Assembly (NCBI RefSeq): GCF_016919445.1
Contig: NZ_CP070356.1
Coordinates: forward strand, 689,501-753,500
Length of the DNA: 64,000 nucleotides
Direction: 5' to 3'
Source of the DNA: Pseudomonas sp. PDNC002
GTDB lineage: Bacteria; Pseudomonadota; Gammaproteobacteria; Pseudomonadales; Pseudomonadaceae
The notes under the pieces were generated by a model that worked only from the letters and a program-made list of their open reading frames with translations, had not been told where the DNA came from and did not search any database. The position numbers and the translations under genes are program-made. Each line of letters opens with the position of its first letter. Position 1 is the stretch's first letter. This document shows, in pieces, positions 19,312 through 27,709 of the stretch.

Positions 19312-21210
19312 ATGTCTCGACTACCGGTCATCGTTGGTTTTGGTGGATATAACGCGGCAGGCCGCAGTTCCTTCCACCATGGGTTCCGCCGCACCGTCCT
19401 CGAATCCATGGAGCCCGCCGCCCGCCAGGAAACCCTCGCCGGCCTCGCGGTAATGATGAAGCTGGTCAAGGTCGTCGACGGCCAGTACCAGGATGCCGAT
19501 GGCAAAACCCTGGACCTGGCCGCCATCGAACAGCGCTTCGCCGAGCAGATTCGCCAGTCCACCCTGATCCGTCGCATCGAACTGCAATACCTCGACGTCG
19601 ACGCCGCGCACTGCCACAAGAGCCTGACCGTCAGCACTGCCGGCACGCCGGTAACCTTCACCACCCTGCGCAAGCAACTGCCCGAGCCGCTGCCGGCCAA
19701 CTGGTCGGTGGAAGAGGCCGAAGGCAGCGAAGTCCGCGTTACCCTGCACGACAGCTGCGAATTCAAGGTCGACAGTTACCGCGCGCTGCCGGTGAAATCC
19801 GCCGGCCAACTGCCCACCGGCTTCGAGCCGGGCGAGCTGTACAACTCGCGTTTCCACCCGCGTGGCCTGCAGATGTCCGTGGTCGCCGCCACCGACGCGG
19901 TGCGCTCCACCGGCATCGACTGGCAGACCATCTGCAACGCCGTGCAACCCGACGAAATCGCCGTGTTCTCCAGCAGCATCATGAGCCAGCTGGACGAAAA
20001 CGGCTTCGGCGGCCTGCTGCAATCGCGCCTGCGCGGCCACCGCGTCTCGGCCAAGCAGCTGCCGCTGGGCTTCAACAGCATGCCCACCGACTTCATCAAC
20101 GCCTACGTGCTGGGCAGCGTCGGCATGACCGGCAGCGTCACCGGCGCCTGCGCCACCTTCCTGTACAACCTGCAGAAAGGCATCGACGTCATCACCACCG
20201 GCCAGGCTCGCGTGGCCATCGTCGGCAACGCCGAGGCGCCGATCACCTCGGAGATCATCGAGGGCTACGCCGCCATGGGCGCGCTGGCCACTGAGGAAGG
20301 CCTGCGCCACATCGAAGGTCGCGACGACGTCGACTTCCGCCGCGCCAGCCGCCCGTTCGGCGAAAACTGCGGCTTCTCCCTGGCCGAGTCCGCGCAGTAC
20401 GTGGTGCTGATGGACGACGCCCTGGCCCTGGAGCTGGGCGCCGATATCCATGGCTCGGTGACCGACGTGTTCATCAACGCCGACGGCTTCAAGAAATCCA
20501 TCTCCGCGCCCGGCCCGGGCAACTACCTGACCATGGCCAAGGCCGTGGCCGCCGCCGCGCAGATCGTCGGTGAAGACAGCGTGCGCCAGCACAGCTTCGT
20601 CCACGCCCACGGCTCCAGCACCCCGGCCAACCGCGTGACCGAATCGGAAATCCTCGACCGCGTCGCCACCGCTTTCGGTATCAGCAACTGGCCGACCACC
20701 GCAGTGAAAGCCTTCGTCGGCCATTCCCTGGCAACCGCCAGCGCCGACCAGTTGATCTCCGCCCTGGGCACCTTCCGCTACGGCGTCATCCCCGGCATCA
20801 AGACCGTGGACACCTTCGCCGACGACGTCTTCAAGGACCACATCGCCCTGTCCAACACCGATGTGCGCCGCGATGATCTGGAAGTCTGCTTCATCAACTC
20901 CAAGGGCTTCGGCGGTAACAACGCCACTGGCGTGCTGTTGTCCCCTACCGTCACCGAGAAGATGCTGCGCAAGCGCCATGGCGACGCTGCCTTCAACGAC
21001 TACCAGGCCCGCCGCGAAGCCACCCGCGCCGCCGCCCGCCAGTACGACGAAGCCGCGACACAGGGCCGTTTCGACATCATCTACAACTTCGGCAATGACA
21101 TGATCGACGAGCAGGCCATCGAGATCAGCGACCAAGGCATCCAGGTCCCCGGCTTCAGCCAGACCATCGCCTACAAGAAGGATGAGCGCTTCAGCGACAT
21201 GATCGACTGA
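19312..21210 (+). CDS. fabY: Beta-ketoacyl synthase FabY (PA5174 type)
   Basis: FabY condenses acetyl-CoA with malonyl-ACP to start fatty acid synthesis in P. aeruginosa, taking the place of FabH. The 632-residue protein has the thiolase-fold catalytic set: nucleophilic Cys280 in TGACATF, and His residues in VHAHGSSTPANR (about residue 432) and KAFVGHSLA (about residue 470). The N-terminus SRLPVIVGFGGYNAAGRSSF matches the PA5174 protein from memory. AAGGAG sits ten bases before the ATG. It follows arcDABC as in PAO1 but has its own leader of about 210 bases. Confidence 0.95.
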   Translation: MSRLPVIVGFGGYNAAGRSSFHHGFRRTVLESMEPAARQETLAGLAVMMKLVKVVDGQYQDADGKTLDLAAIEQRFAEQIRQSTLIRRIELQYLDVDAAHCHKSLTVSTAGTPVTFTTLRKQLPEPLPANWSVEEAEGSEVRVTLHDSCEFKVDSYRALPVKSAGQLPTGFEPGELYNSRFHPRGLQMSVVAATDAVRSTGIDWQTICNAVQPDEIAVFSSSIMSQLDENGFGGLLQSRLRGHRVSAKQLPLGFNSMPTDFINAYVLGSVGMTGSVTGACATFLYNLQKGIDVITTGQARVAIVGNAEAPITSEIIEGYAAMGALATEEGLRHIEGRDDVDFRRASRPFGENCGFSLAESAQYVVLMDDALALELGADIHGSVTDVFINADGFKKSISAPGPGNYLTMAKAVAAAAQIVGEDSVRQHSFVHAHGSSTPANRVTESEILDRVATAFGISNWPTTAVKAFVGHSLATASADQLISALGTFRYGVIPGIKTVDTFADDVFKDHIALSNTDVRRDDLEVCFINSKGFGGNNATGVLLSPTVTEKMLRKRHGDAAFNDYQARREATRAAARQYDEAATQGRFDIIYNFGNDMIDEQAIEISDQGIQVPGFSQTIAYKKDERFSDMID

Positions 21211-21226
21211 TCGCCGACGTTGAACG

Positions 21227-21254
21227 AAAAAGCCGGGCAGATGCCCGGCTTTTT
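21227..21254 (+). terminator. Rho-independent terminator after fabY
   Basis: AAAAAGCCGGGC, a four-base loop and GCCCGGCTTTTT form a symmetric stem ending in a T-run. It can work in both directions, but lies about 50 bases beyond the stop of the convergent HDOD gene only in the reverse sense. Confidence 0.9.
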
Positions 21255-21302
21255 CATGCTTGACGATTCACTCGGTGTGGCCGCTCCCACACCTGGCTCC
21301 GA

Positions 21303-22181
21303 TCAGTACGTCCCCTGCCCCACGCCCAGCTCGAGAATGCTCGCCTTGAGGTTCTCGAAGTCGTATTCGCTGAGCCCGACGTAATCCAGCACCAGCGCCC
21401 GCACGCTCTCCCACTCGTGGTCCTCGTCCTGGTTGCCCAGCACGCGGTAGGAGCCGCAGATGTGCTCGGCCATCTTGAGGATCGCCAGCAGATTCTTCAG
21501 CTGGGTATCGCGGGAGTTGTCATCGCTGAAGATCGACAACGCGTTGTGGTGGTTGGCGATGGCCTCGCAGACATGCTCCGGCAGCCGCCAGGAGCGCGCG
21601 GTGAAGTAGCCGACCACCGCATGGTTGGTGTTCAGCACACGGTTCTCGGTATCCACCACGCGGCGTTCGTCGCTGGCACTGGCGTACGCCTCTTCCAGCA
21701 CCACCATGTAATTGGGGAAGCGCTTGAGCATCAGCGGAATGCCGCAGTTGTGGAACAGCCCCAGCGCGTACGCCTCGTCCACCGATTCGTAGCCGATGCG
21801 CTTGGCCAGGGTCAGGCAGCTCATGGCCACGTCCTGGGCGGTGTCCCAGAAGCGATTGAGCGTGACGATGGTGTCGTCGGTCATCTCGCCCTTGATCGAC
21901 TGGGCGTTGATCAGGTTGATCACCGAGCGGCTGCCCAGCAGGTTCACCGCACGCTGGATCGAAGTGATGCGGTTCGCCAGGCCGAAGAACGGCGAGTTCA
22001 CCAGCTTCAGCAGCGCGCCGGACAGCCCCGGGTCCTGGCTGATCAGCTTGGCGATCGCCTTCAGGTCCGGATTGGGCATGAACTGCTCCATCTGCAGGTC
22101 AACCATGATCTGCGGCTGCGGCGGCACGCTGATGCCCTGCAGGGCCTGACGGATCTGTTCGGCGGAGAGTTCTTGGGACAT
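21303..22181 (-). CDS. HDOD domain protein
   Basis: The 292-residue cytosolic protein is built around an HDOD domain, an HD-related output domain found in bacterial signalling proteins. Signatures include IAKLISQDPGLSGALLKLVNSPFFGLANRITSI split over residues about 37-70, INLINAQSIK and LGLFHNCGIPL. No attached receiver or GGDEF domain is seen, so it is a stand-alone form. I chose the ATG at 22181 (MSQELSAEQIRQ); longer readings run into the divergent gene. No strong ribosome binding site is visible. The partner and exact role are unknown. Confidence 0.88.
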   Translation of the reverse strand: MSQELSAEQIRQALQGISVPPQPQIMVDLQMEQFMPNPDLKAIAKLISQDPGLSGALLKLVNSPFFGLANRITSIQRAVNLLGSRSVINLINAQSIKGEMTDDTIVTLNRFWDTAQDVAMSCLTLAKRIGYESVDEAYALGLFHNCGIPLMLKRFPNYMVVLEEAYASASDERRVVDTENRVLNTNHAVVGYFTARSWRLPEHVCEAIANHHNALSIFSDDNSRDTQLKNLLAILKMAEHICGSYRVLGNQDEDHEWESVRALVLDYVGLSEYDFENLKASILELGVGQGTY

Positions 22182-22318
22182 GGGTGCGCTGATGAAAGTT
22201 GACGGGGTGCACAGTTTACCCAGAGCCGAGGCGTCTGGAAGGACTGCTTTTGATTGAACTTTCATCGGCAACTGTGTCGGAACCTTTACACCCAAGCGGA
22301 AGAAATGGGAGACACGCC

Positions 22319-22858
22319 ATGAGCCAGACACTCAAAGGCAAGACCATCGCCATCCTGGTCACCGATGGTTTCGAGCAGGTCGAACTGACCGGCCCACGGG
22401 AAGCACTCGAGGAGGCCGGCGCCAAGGTGAAAATCCTCTCCGACAGCACCGACAAGGTACGCGGCTGGAACCACGACAAGCCGGCGGACACTTTCAAGGT
22501 CGATGGCACCTTCGAGACCGCCCGCGTGGATGACTACGACGCCGTGCTGCTGCCGGGCGGCGTCTTCAACTCCGATCAGATACGCAACCTGCCCAAGGCC
22601 CAGGAAATCGTGCAGAAGGCCGACCAGGCCGGCAAACCCATCGCCGTGATCTGCCATGGCGCCTGGCTGCTGGTCTCGGCCGGACTGGTCAAGGGCAGGA
22701 CACTGACCAGCTGGAATTCGCTCAAGGACGACATCAACAACGCTGGCGGCCACTGGGTCGACCGCCAGGTGGTCAAGGACGGGCATCTGATCAGCAGCCG
22801 CAAGCCTGACGACATCCCCGCCTTCAACAAGCAACTGATCGAAACCCTGGCCGCCTGA
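22319..22858 (+). CDS. DJ-1/PfpI family protein (YhbO/PfpI type)
   Basis: This 179-residue protein belongs to the type 1 glutamine-amidotransferase-like DJ-1/PfpI superfamily, whose members act as proteases, chaperones or deglycases in stress. It has IAILVTDGFEQVELTGPREAL at the N-terminus (conserved Glu) and the nucleophile elbow AVICHGAWLLVSAG with Cys at about residue 116 followed by His. The ATG at 22319 gives the family N-terminus; longer readings have no homology-like sequence. It is monocistronic, and its actual activity cannot be told. Confidence 0.92.
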   Translation: MSQTLKGKTIAILVTDGFEQVELTGPREALEEAGAKVKILSDSTDKVRGWNHDKPADTFKVDGTFETARVDDYDAVLLPGGVFNSDQIRNLPKAQEIVQKADQAGKPIAVICHGAWLLVSAGLVKGRTLTSWNSLKDDINNAGGHWVDRQVVKDGHLISSRKPDDIPAFNKQLIETLAA

Positions 22859-22909
22859 TGAACCGATGGAAAGGCACGCGCCACGCTCCGGCGGCGCGTG
22901 CCGCTGCGC

Positions 22910-22915
22910 TATAAT
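22910..22915 (+). promoter_or_regulatory. Possible -10 hexamer of rlmI
   Basis: A perfect TATAAT lies 27 bases before the rlmI start. No good -35 hexamer is seen at the usual distance, so this rests on the -10 alone. Confidence 0.4.
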
Positions 22916-22942
22916 CCCGCTCTTTTGCCGGAGCCCTACCCC

Positions 22943-24139
22943 ATGACCCTGCCCAGCCTGCGTCTGAAAGCCAACGCCGAGCGCCGCCTGCGCGCCGGCC
23001 ACCTGTGGGTCTACAGCAACGAGGTGGACGTCGCCGCCACCCCGCTGAACGGCTTCGGCGCCGGCGAGCAGGCCATCCTCGAAATGGCCAACGGCAAGCC
23101 GCTGGGCATCGTCGCGATGAGCCCGAACAACCTCATCTGCGCCCGCCTGATCTCCCGCGATACCAAGCACGTTCTCGACAAATCCCTGCTGGTTCACCGC
23201 CTGAACGTCGCGCTCAGCCTGCGCGACCGCCTGTTCGACAAGCCCTTCTACCGCCTGGTCTATGGTGACTCCGACCTGCTGCCGGGCCTGGTAGTCGACC
23301 GTTTCGGCGACGTGCTGGTGGTCCAACTCGCCTCGGCGACCATGGAAAAGCACCGCGACGACGTGCTCGCCGCCCTGCTGCAAGTGCTCAAGCCCAGCGC
23401 CGTACTGTGGAAGAACGACTCCAGCGCACGCGATGCCGAAGGCCTGGAGCGCTACGTGGCGAATGCCTATGGCGAAGTCCCTGAGTGGGTTGCCCTGGAA
23501 GAGAACGGCGTGAAGTTCGAAGCCCCGGTCCTTGCCGGCCAGAAGACCGGCTGGTTCTACGACCACCGCATGAACCGCGCGCGCCTGCAGCCCTATGTGC
23601 AGGGCAAGCGCGTGCTGGACCTGTTCAGCTACATCGGCGGCTGGGGCATCCAGGCCGCGGCCTTCGGCGCCAGCGAAGTGATGTGCGTCGATGCCTCCGG
23701 CTTCGCCCTCGATGGCGTGGAGCGCAACGCCACCCTCAACGGCCTGGCCGAGAAGGTAGCCTGCGTGGAAGGCGACGTGTTCGACGCCCTGCGCGAGCTG
23801 AAGGCCGCCGACGAGCGCTTCGACGTGATCGTTGCCGACCCGCCCGCTTTCATCAAGCGCAAGAAGGACCTGAAGAACGGCGAGGCCGCCTACCGTCGCC
23901 TCAACGAGCAGGCCATGCGCCTGCTGTCCAAGGACGGCGTGCTGGTCAGCGCCTCCTGCTCGATGCACCTGCCCGAGGACGACCTGCAGAACATCCTGCT
24001 GGGCAGCGCCCGCCACCTGGACCGCAACATCCAACTGCTCGAGCGCGGCGGCCAGGGCCCGGACCACCCGGTCCACCTGGCGATCCCGGAAACCCGCTAC
24101 ATCAAGAGCCTGACCGTCCGCCTGCTGCCTAACGGCTAA
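22943..24139 (+). CDS. rlmI: 23S rRNA (cytosine-1962-C5) methyltransferase
   Basis: RlmI methylates C5 of cytosine 1962 in 23S rRNA using SAM. The 398-residue protein has an N-terminal PUA-like domain (LKANAERRLRAGHLWVYSNEV), a middle domain with VYGDSDLLPGLVVDRFG, and a C-terminal Rossmann methyltransferase with KRVLDLFSYIGGWG (SAM loop), VADPPAFIKRKKD and the catalytic Cys region LVSASCSMHL. The ATG at 22943 is chosen because the PUA domain starts there. A terminator follows 13 bases after the stop. Confidence 0.94.
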   Translation: MTLPSLRLKANAERRLRAGHLWVYSNEVDVAATPLNGFGAGEQAILEMANGKPLGIVAMSPNNLICARLISRDTKHVLDKSLLVHRLNVALSLRDRLFDKPFYRLVYGDSDLLPGLVVDRFGDVLVVQLASATMEKHRDDVLAALLQVLKPSAVLWKNDSSARDAEGLERYVANAYGEVPEWVALEENGVKFEAPVLAGQKTGWFYDHRMNRARLQPYVQGKRVLDLFSYIGGWGIQAAAFGASEVMCVDASGFALDGVERNATLNGLAEKVACVEGDVFDALRELKAADERFDVIVADPPAFIKRKKDLKNGEAAYRRLNEQAMRLLSKDGVLVSASCSMHLPEDDLQNILLGSARHLDRNIQLLERGGQGPDHPVHLAIPETRYIKSLTVRLLPNG

Positions 24140-24152
24140 GACGGTAAGCACG

Positions 24153-24190
24153 AAAACGGGGCGCCTCCTCTCGGGATGCGCCCCGTTTTT
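24153..24190 (+). terminator. Rho-independent terminator after rlmI
   Basis: AAAACGGGGCGC pairs with GCGCCCCGTTTTT across a 13-base loop, giving a 12-bp stem and a T-run. Confidence 0.88.
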
Positions 24191-24206
24191 CGTTTCAACG
24201 GCAGAT

Positions 24207-24361
24207 GGCGGATAACGCTCGAGGCGTTATGCGCCCTACGACCGGCAACGCTGCATCATTTCATCGGCATCAGCAAAGTAGGGCGCATAAAGCGGAACGC
24301 TTTATCCGCCGGCTCTATCCACGAGTCGGCGGATAACGCTTGGGGTGTTATGCGCCCTACG
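24207..24361. repeat. Three copies of a 34-bp GGCGGATAACGC repeat
   Basis: Copies at 24207-24240 and 24328-24361 read GGCGGATAACGC, a short variable centre, then GTTATGCGCCCTACG. A third copy at 24279-24311 lies in the opposite orientation. Each copy is itself partly palindromic (GATAACGC and GCGTTATC-like). This is an extragenic dispersed repeat cluster in the style of Pseudomonas REP arrays. Confidence 0.85.
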
Positions 24362-24382
24362 AGATAAGGTCCCTCACCCCCT

Positions 24383-24697
24383 TCACTTCACCGGCATCAA
24401 CGAATCCGCCTCGCTGATCACCGCCTTGCCCGTCTTGCGTTCGAACAGGCACAGCTCGCGACCCTGTTTGCCCTGCATGTGCTTCTGTGGATAGCGACCG
24501 CCGATCATCAGCGCCGTGTAGCCCACGCTGTCGTCGAACAGCACCGGCGCGCCCAGCACCTTCTTGTTCTGCAGATGGCTCAGCGCCAGGCAGGCTTCGC
24601 GCTGCTGCTTGTCCTGCGCCTGCCAGGCCGCATCGGACGAGGCCTGCACGCTGCCGACGAAGAGCGTGGCCAATAGGGCGACGGGGATGATTCTCAT
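24383..24697 (-). CDS. Small exported protein of unknown function
   Basis: The 104-residue protein begins with a signal peptide (MRIIPVALLATLFVGSVQA, cleavage likely after VQA-S) and is probably periplasmic. Two Cys residues (about positions 36 and 83) may form a disulfide. AAGGAG lies eight bases before the ATG, which supports it as real. I do not recognise the family. It is transcribed alone, between a repeat cluster and the ilvD leader. Confidence 0.75.
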   Translation of the reverse strand: MRIIPVALLATLFVGSVQASSDAAWQAQDKQQREACLALSHLQNKKVLGAPVLFDDSVGYTALMIGGRYPQKHMQGKQGRELCLFERKTGKAVISEADSLMPVK

Positions 24698-25073
24698 GGA
24701 GTTGCTCCTTCAACGAACGGGATCAAAAAGCGTCAATCGCCATTCTGACCACGCCTGCTCGGCGAAAGTCTATGGCCCGCGCCGACCGCCAGCCTTTCCC
24801 TGGCAGCAAGGGCCGGCGTAGAATCCGGCTCATTCCTGCCATTTATCCCCCGGCGGGCCTGTGAGCCCCGGCCGAGCAGGCGGTGACCCCGCCAAGCCCC
24901 GCGCCGACCTCGCCCATGCAAGGCCATCTGCTGTTTGCATCCGGTGCGTACCGCGCTCACGATACGACTTAGAGTCTGCTCAAGGTCTCGCCGGCCAGCG
25001 CCATCCGCTGCACGCCGCCGCACAGAAGACCCGGATCGACTCCCACCGTGCACCTGAGCCGCAGGAACCTGTC
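24698..25073. other. Upstream region of ilvD with a MITE-end-like fragment
   Basis: This stretch holds the divergent control region of the small exported protein and ilvD. The frame of ilvD stays open upstream to 24861, but no start there has a good ribosome binding site or ilvD-like sequence. At 24969-24990 lies TTAGAGTCTGCTCAAGGTCT, which closely matches the left end of the element at 51191. I see no leader peptide rich in branched-chain codons. Confidence 0.5.
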
Positions 25074-26912
25074 ATGCCCGATTACCGTTCGAAAACCTCC
25101 ACCCACGGCCGCAACATGGCCGGCGCCCGCGCTCTCTGGCGCGCCACCGGGATGAAGGACGAAGACTTCAAGAAGCCGATCATCGCCATCGCCAACTCCT
25201 TTACCCAGTTCGTGCCCGGCCACGTGCACCTGAAGGACCTGGGCCAGCTGGTCGCCCGCGAGATCGAAAAACACGGCGGCGTGGCCAAGGAATTCAACAC
25301 CATCGCCGTGGACGACGGCATCGCCATGGGCCATGACGGCATGCTCTATTCCCTGCCGTCGCGCGAGATCATCGCCGACTCCGTGGAATACATGGTCAAC
25401 GCCCACTGCGCCGACGCCATCGTCTGCATCTCCAACTGCGACAAGATCACCCCCGGCATGCTGATGGCCGCCCTGCGCCTGAACATCCCGGTGGTGTTCG
25501 TCTCCGGCGGCCCGATGGAAGCCGGCAAGACCAAGCTGGCCAACCACGGCCTGGACCTGGTGGACGCCATGGTCGTCGCCGCCGACGACTCCTGCTCCGA
25601 CGAGAAAGTCGCCGAGTACGAGCGCAGCGCCTGCCCGACCTGCGGTTCCTGCTCCGGCATGTTCACCGCCAACTCGATGAACTGCCTGACCGAGGCCCTG
25701 GGCCTGTCCCTGCCGGGCAACGGCTCGACCCTCGCCACCCACGCCGACCGCGAGCAGCTGTTCCTGCGCGCCGGCCGCCTGGCCGTCGAACTGTGCCAGC
25801 GCTACTACGGCGAGGGCGACGAGTCCGTGCTGCCGCGCAATGTCGCCAGCTTCAAGGCGTTCGAGAACGCCATGACCCTGGACATCGCCATGGGCGGCTC
25901 GACCAACACCATCCTGCACCTGCTGGCCGCCGCCCAGGAGGCGGAGATCGCCTTCGACCTGCGCGACATCGATCGCCTGTCGCGCAAGGTGCCGCAGCTG
26001 TGCAAAGTCGCGCCGAACATCCAGAAGTACCACATGGAAGACGTGCACCGCGCCGGCGGCATCTTCTCCATCCTCGGCGAACTGGCCCGTGGCGGCCTGC
26101 TGCACACCGACGTACCGACCGTGCACAGCCCGAGCATGGCCGACGCCATCGCCGAATGGGACATCACCCAGACCCAGGACGAGAAGGTCCACACCTTCTT
26201 CAAGGCCGGCCCTGCCGGCATCCCGACCCAGGTGGCGTTCAGCCAGAGCACCCGCTGGGACACCCTGGACGATGACCGCGCCGAAGGCTGCATCCGCAGC
26301 GTCGAGCACGCCTACTCCCAGGAAGGCGGCCTGGCCGTGCTGTACGGCAACATCGCCCTCGACGGCTGCGTGGTGAAGACCGCCGGCGTCGACGAGTCCA
26401 TCCATGTGTTCGAAGGCCGCGCGAAGATCTTCGAGAGCCAGGACGGTGCCGTGAAAGGCATCCTCGCCGACGAAGTGAAGCCGGGCGACATCGTGATCAT
26501 CCGCTACGAAGGCCCGAAAGGCGGCCCGGGCATGCAGGAAATGCTGTACCCGACCAGCTACCTGAAGTCCAAGGGCCTGGGCAAGGACTGCGCCCTGCTC
26601 ACCGACGGCCGTTTCTCCGGCGGTACCTCGGGCCTGTCCATCGGCCACGCCTCGCCGGAAGCTGCCGCAGGCGGCGCCATCGGCCTGGTGCAGGACGGCG
26701 ACAAGGTGCTGATCGACATCCCCAACCGCAGCATCAACCTGCTGGTGAGCGATGAAGAGCTGGCCGCCCGCCGCGTCGAGCAGGACAAGAAAGGCTGGAA
26801 GCCGGTACATCCGCGCGCGCGCAAGGTGAGCACCGCACTGAAAGCCTATGCCCTGCTGGCCACCAGCGCCGACAAGGGCGCGGTACGCGACAAGGCGCTG
26901 CTGGACGGCTGA
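25074..26912 (+). CDS. ilvD: Dihydroxy-acid dehydratase
   Basis: IlvD dehydrates 2,3-dihydroxy-acids to 2-keto acids in valine, leucine and isoleucine synthesis, using an iron-sulfur cluster. The 612-residue length fits the E. coli-type enzyme. Visible are the cluster-binding [10 protein letters not shown] and [18 protein letters not shown] regions, [14 protein letters not shown] [18 protein letters not shown], and [19 protein letters not shown] near the C-terminus. The ATG at 25074 follows AGGA and gives the expected [18 protein letters not shown] start. A bidirectional terminator follows. In PAO1 it corresponds to PA0353. Confidence 0.97.
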   Translation: MPDYRSKTSTHGRNMAGARALWRATGMKDEDFKKPIIAIANSFTQFVPGHVHLKDLGQLVAREIEKHGGVAKEFNTIAVDDGIAMGHDGMLYSLPSREIIADSVEYMVNAHCADAIVCISNCDKITPGMLMAALRLNIPVVFVSGGPMEAGKTKLANHGLDLVDAMVVAADDSCSDEKVAEYERSACPTCGSCSGMFTANSMNCLTEALGLSLPGNGSTLATHADREQLFLRAGRLAVELCQRYYGEGDESVLPRNVASFKAFENAMTLDIAMGGSTNTILHLLAAAQEAEIAFDLRDIDRLSRKVPQLCKVAPNIQKYHMEDVHRAGGIFSILGELARGGLLHTDVPTVHSPSMADAIAEWDITQTQDEKVHTFFKAGPAGIPTQVAFSQSTRWDTLDDDRAEGCIRSVEHAYSQEGGLAVLYGNIALDGCVVKTAGVDESIHVFEGRAKIFESQDGAVKGILADEVKPGDIVIIRYEGPKGGPGMQEMLYPTSYLKSKGLGKDCALLTDGRFSGGTSGLSIGHASPEAAAGGAIGLVQDGDKVLIDIPNRSINLLVSDEELAARRVEQDKKGWKPVHPRARKVSTALKAYALLATSADKGAVRDKALLDG

Positions 26913-26930
26913 CGCCCCGCACGAAACGAG

Positions 26931-26957
26931 AAAGCCCGGCGAATGCCGGGCTTTTTT
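26931..26957. terminator. Bidirectional terminator between ilvD and pilin gene
   Basis: AAAGCCCGGC, GAAT loop, GCCGGGCTTTTTT. The 10-bp stem has T-runs on both strands, so it can end ilvD and the convergent pilin gene. Confidence 0.9.
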
Positions 26958-26974
26958 GTTGGCGCCGCAGGTCC

Positions 26975-27439
26975 TCAGGAGCCGGACTTGGCCGCCTTCG
27001 GACAATCGCCCGTGCCCGGCTTGAGACCACGATCGGCATTGCAGACCGTGCCGTTCTCCGTCCACACGATATTCCCGGAGGTGCCGTCCTTCTTCGGCTC
27101 CAGTTCGAACTTGAGCGGATTTCCATCGGCGTCGGTCGAGACGGAAGTAGCCTTGATCACGCCATTCTCCACCGAGTAATCGCCGGAGATGTTCGAGGTC
27201 GCGGCCAGGCTTGGCGGAATGCCGAACTCGCCGGCATTGCACTCGTCAACCTTGGCTGCCTCGGCGATACACAGGCTCACGGCGGTTTTCACGCCGGACA
27301 ACTCCGCCTTCGCGGCCGCCGCATGGGAGCGCGAGGAGTAGTTCGAATACAGGGGGAGGGAAACCGAAGCGAGGATGCCGATGATCGCCACGACGATCAT
27401 CAGTTCGATCAGGGTGAAGCCACTTTGCACGTTCTTCAT
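26975..27439 (-). CDS. Type IV pilin (PilA-like major or minor pilin)
   Basis: The 154-residue prepilin starts MKNVQSG and then FTLIELMIVVAIIGILAS, so the prepilin peptidase would cut after Gly7, leaving N-methyl-Phe and the conserved Glu5. A hydrophobic helix follows, then a globular domain with two Cys pairs. The last pair (CNADRGLKPGTGDC) can form the D-region disulfide loop of major pilins. The ATG at 27439 has AAGGA seven bases upstream. No pilus assembly gene is adjacent, so it is an orphan between ilvD and a permease gene. It could be the main pilus subunit or an extra pilin. Confidence 0.92.
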   Translation of the reverse strand: MKNVQSGFTLIELMIVVAIIGILASVSLPLYSNYSSRSHAAAAKAELSGVKTAVSLCIAEAAKVDECNAGEFGIPPSLAATSNISGDYSVENGVIKATSVSTDADGNPLKFELEPKKDGTSGNIVWTENGTVCNADRGLKPGTGDCPKAAKSGS

Positions 27440-27709
27440 CGTCAAATCCTTCTGATGAGGGGAATTCCGGAGCCCTCATGGCGCCGGCCCGGTGCAGTGA
27501 AGCCGGCGATTCGAAAGGCGGCATTCAGACGTTTCCGCGCGGGACGCTGAAAGGTTGCCGTTTCCCTGACGATCCAGGCCACAGTAAGCCTGATCCCACA
27601 AATGACGGCTGTATTTCTGAAGGTCCGCTTGTCCTTCCTTGCCTCATGGCACTGTGCGATCCCGCTCCAGGCCAGTAAAATCGCGCTCCTTTTTCCCGGA
27701 CCGCCGCCC

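Noticed and set aside
27440..27709. RpoN (-24/-12) promoter for the pilin gene
   Set aside because: No TGGCAC-N5-TTGC pattern on the minus strand; the TGGCAC near 27646 lacks the -12 element.
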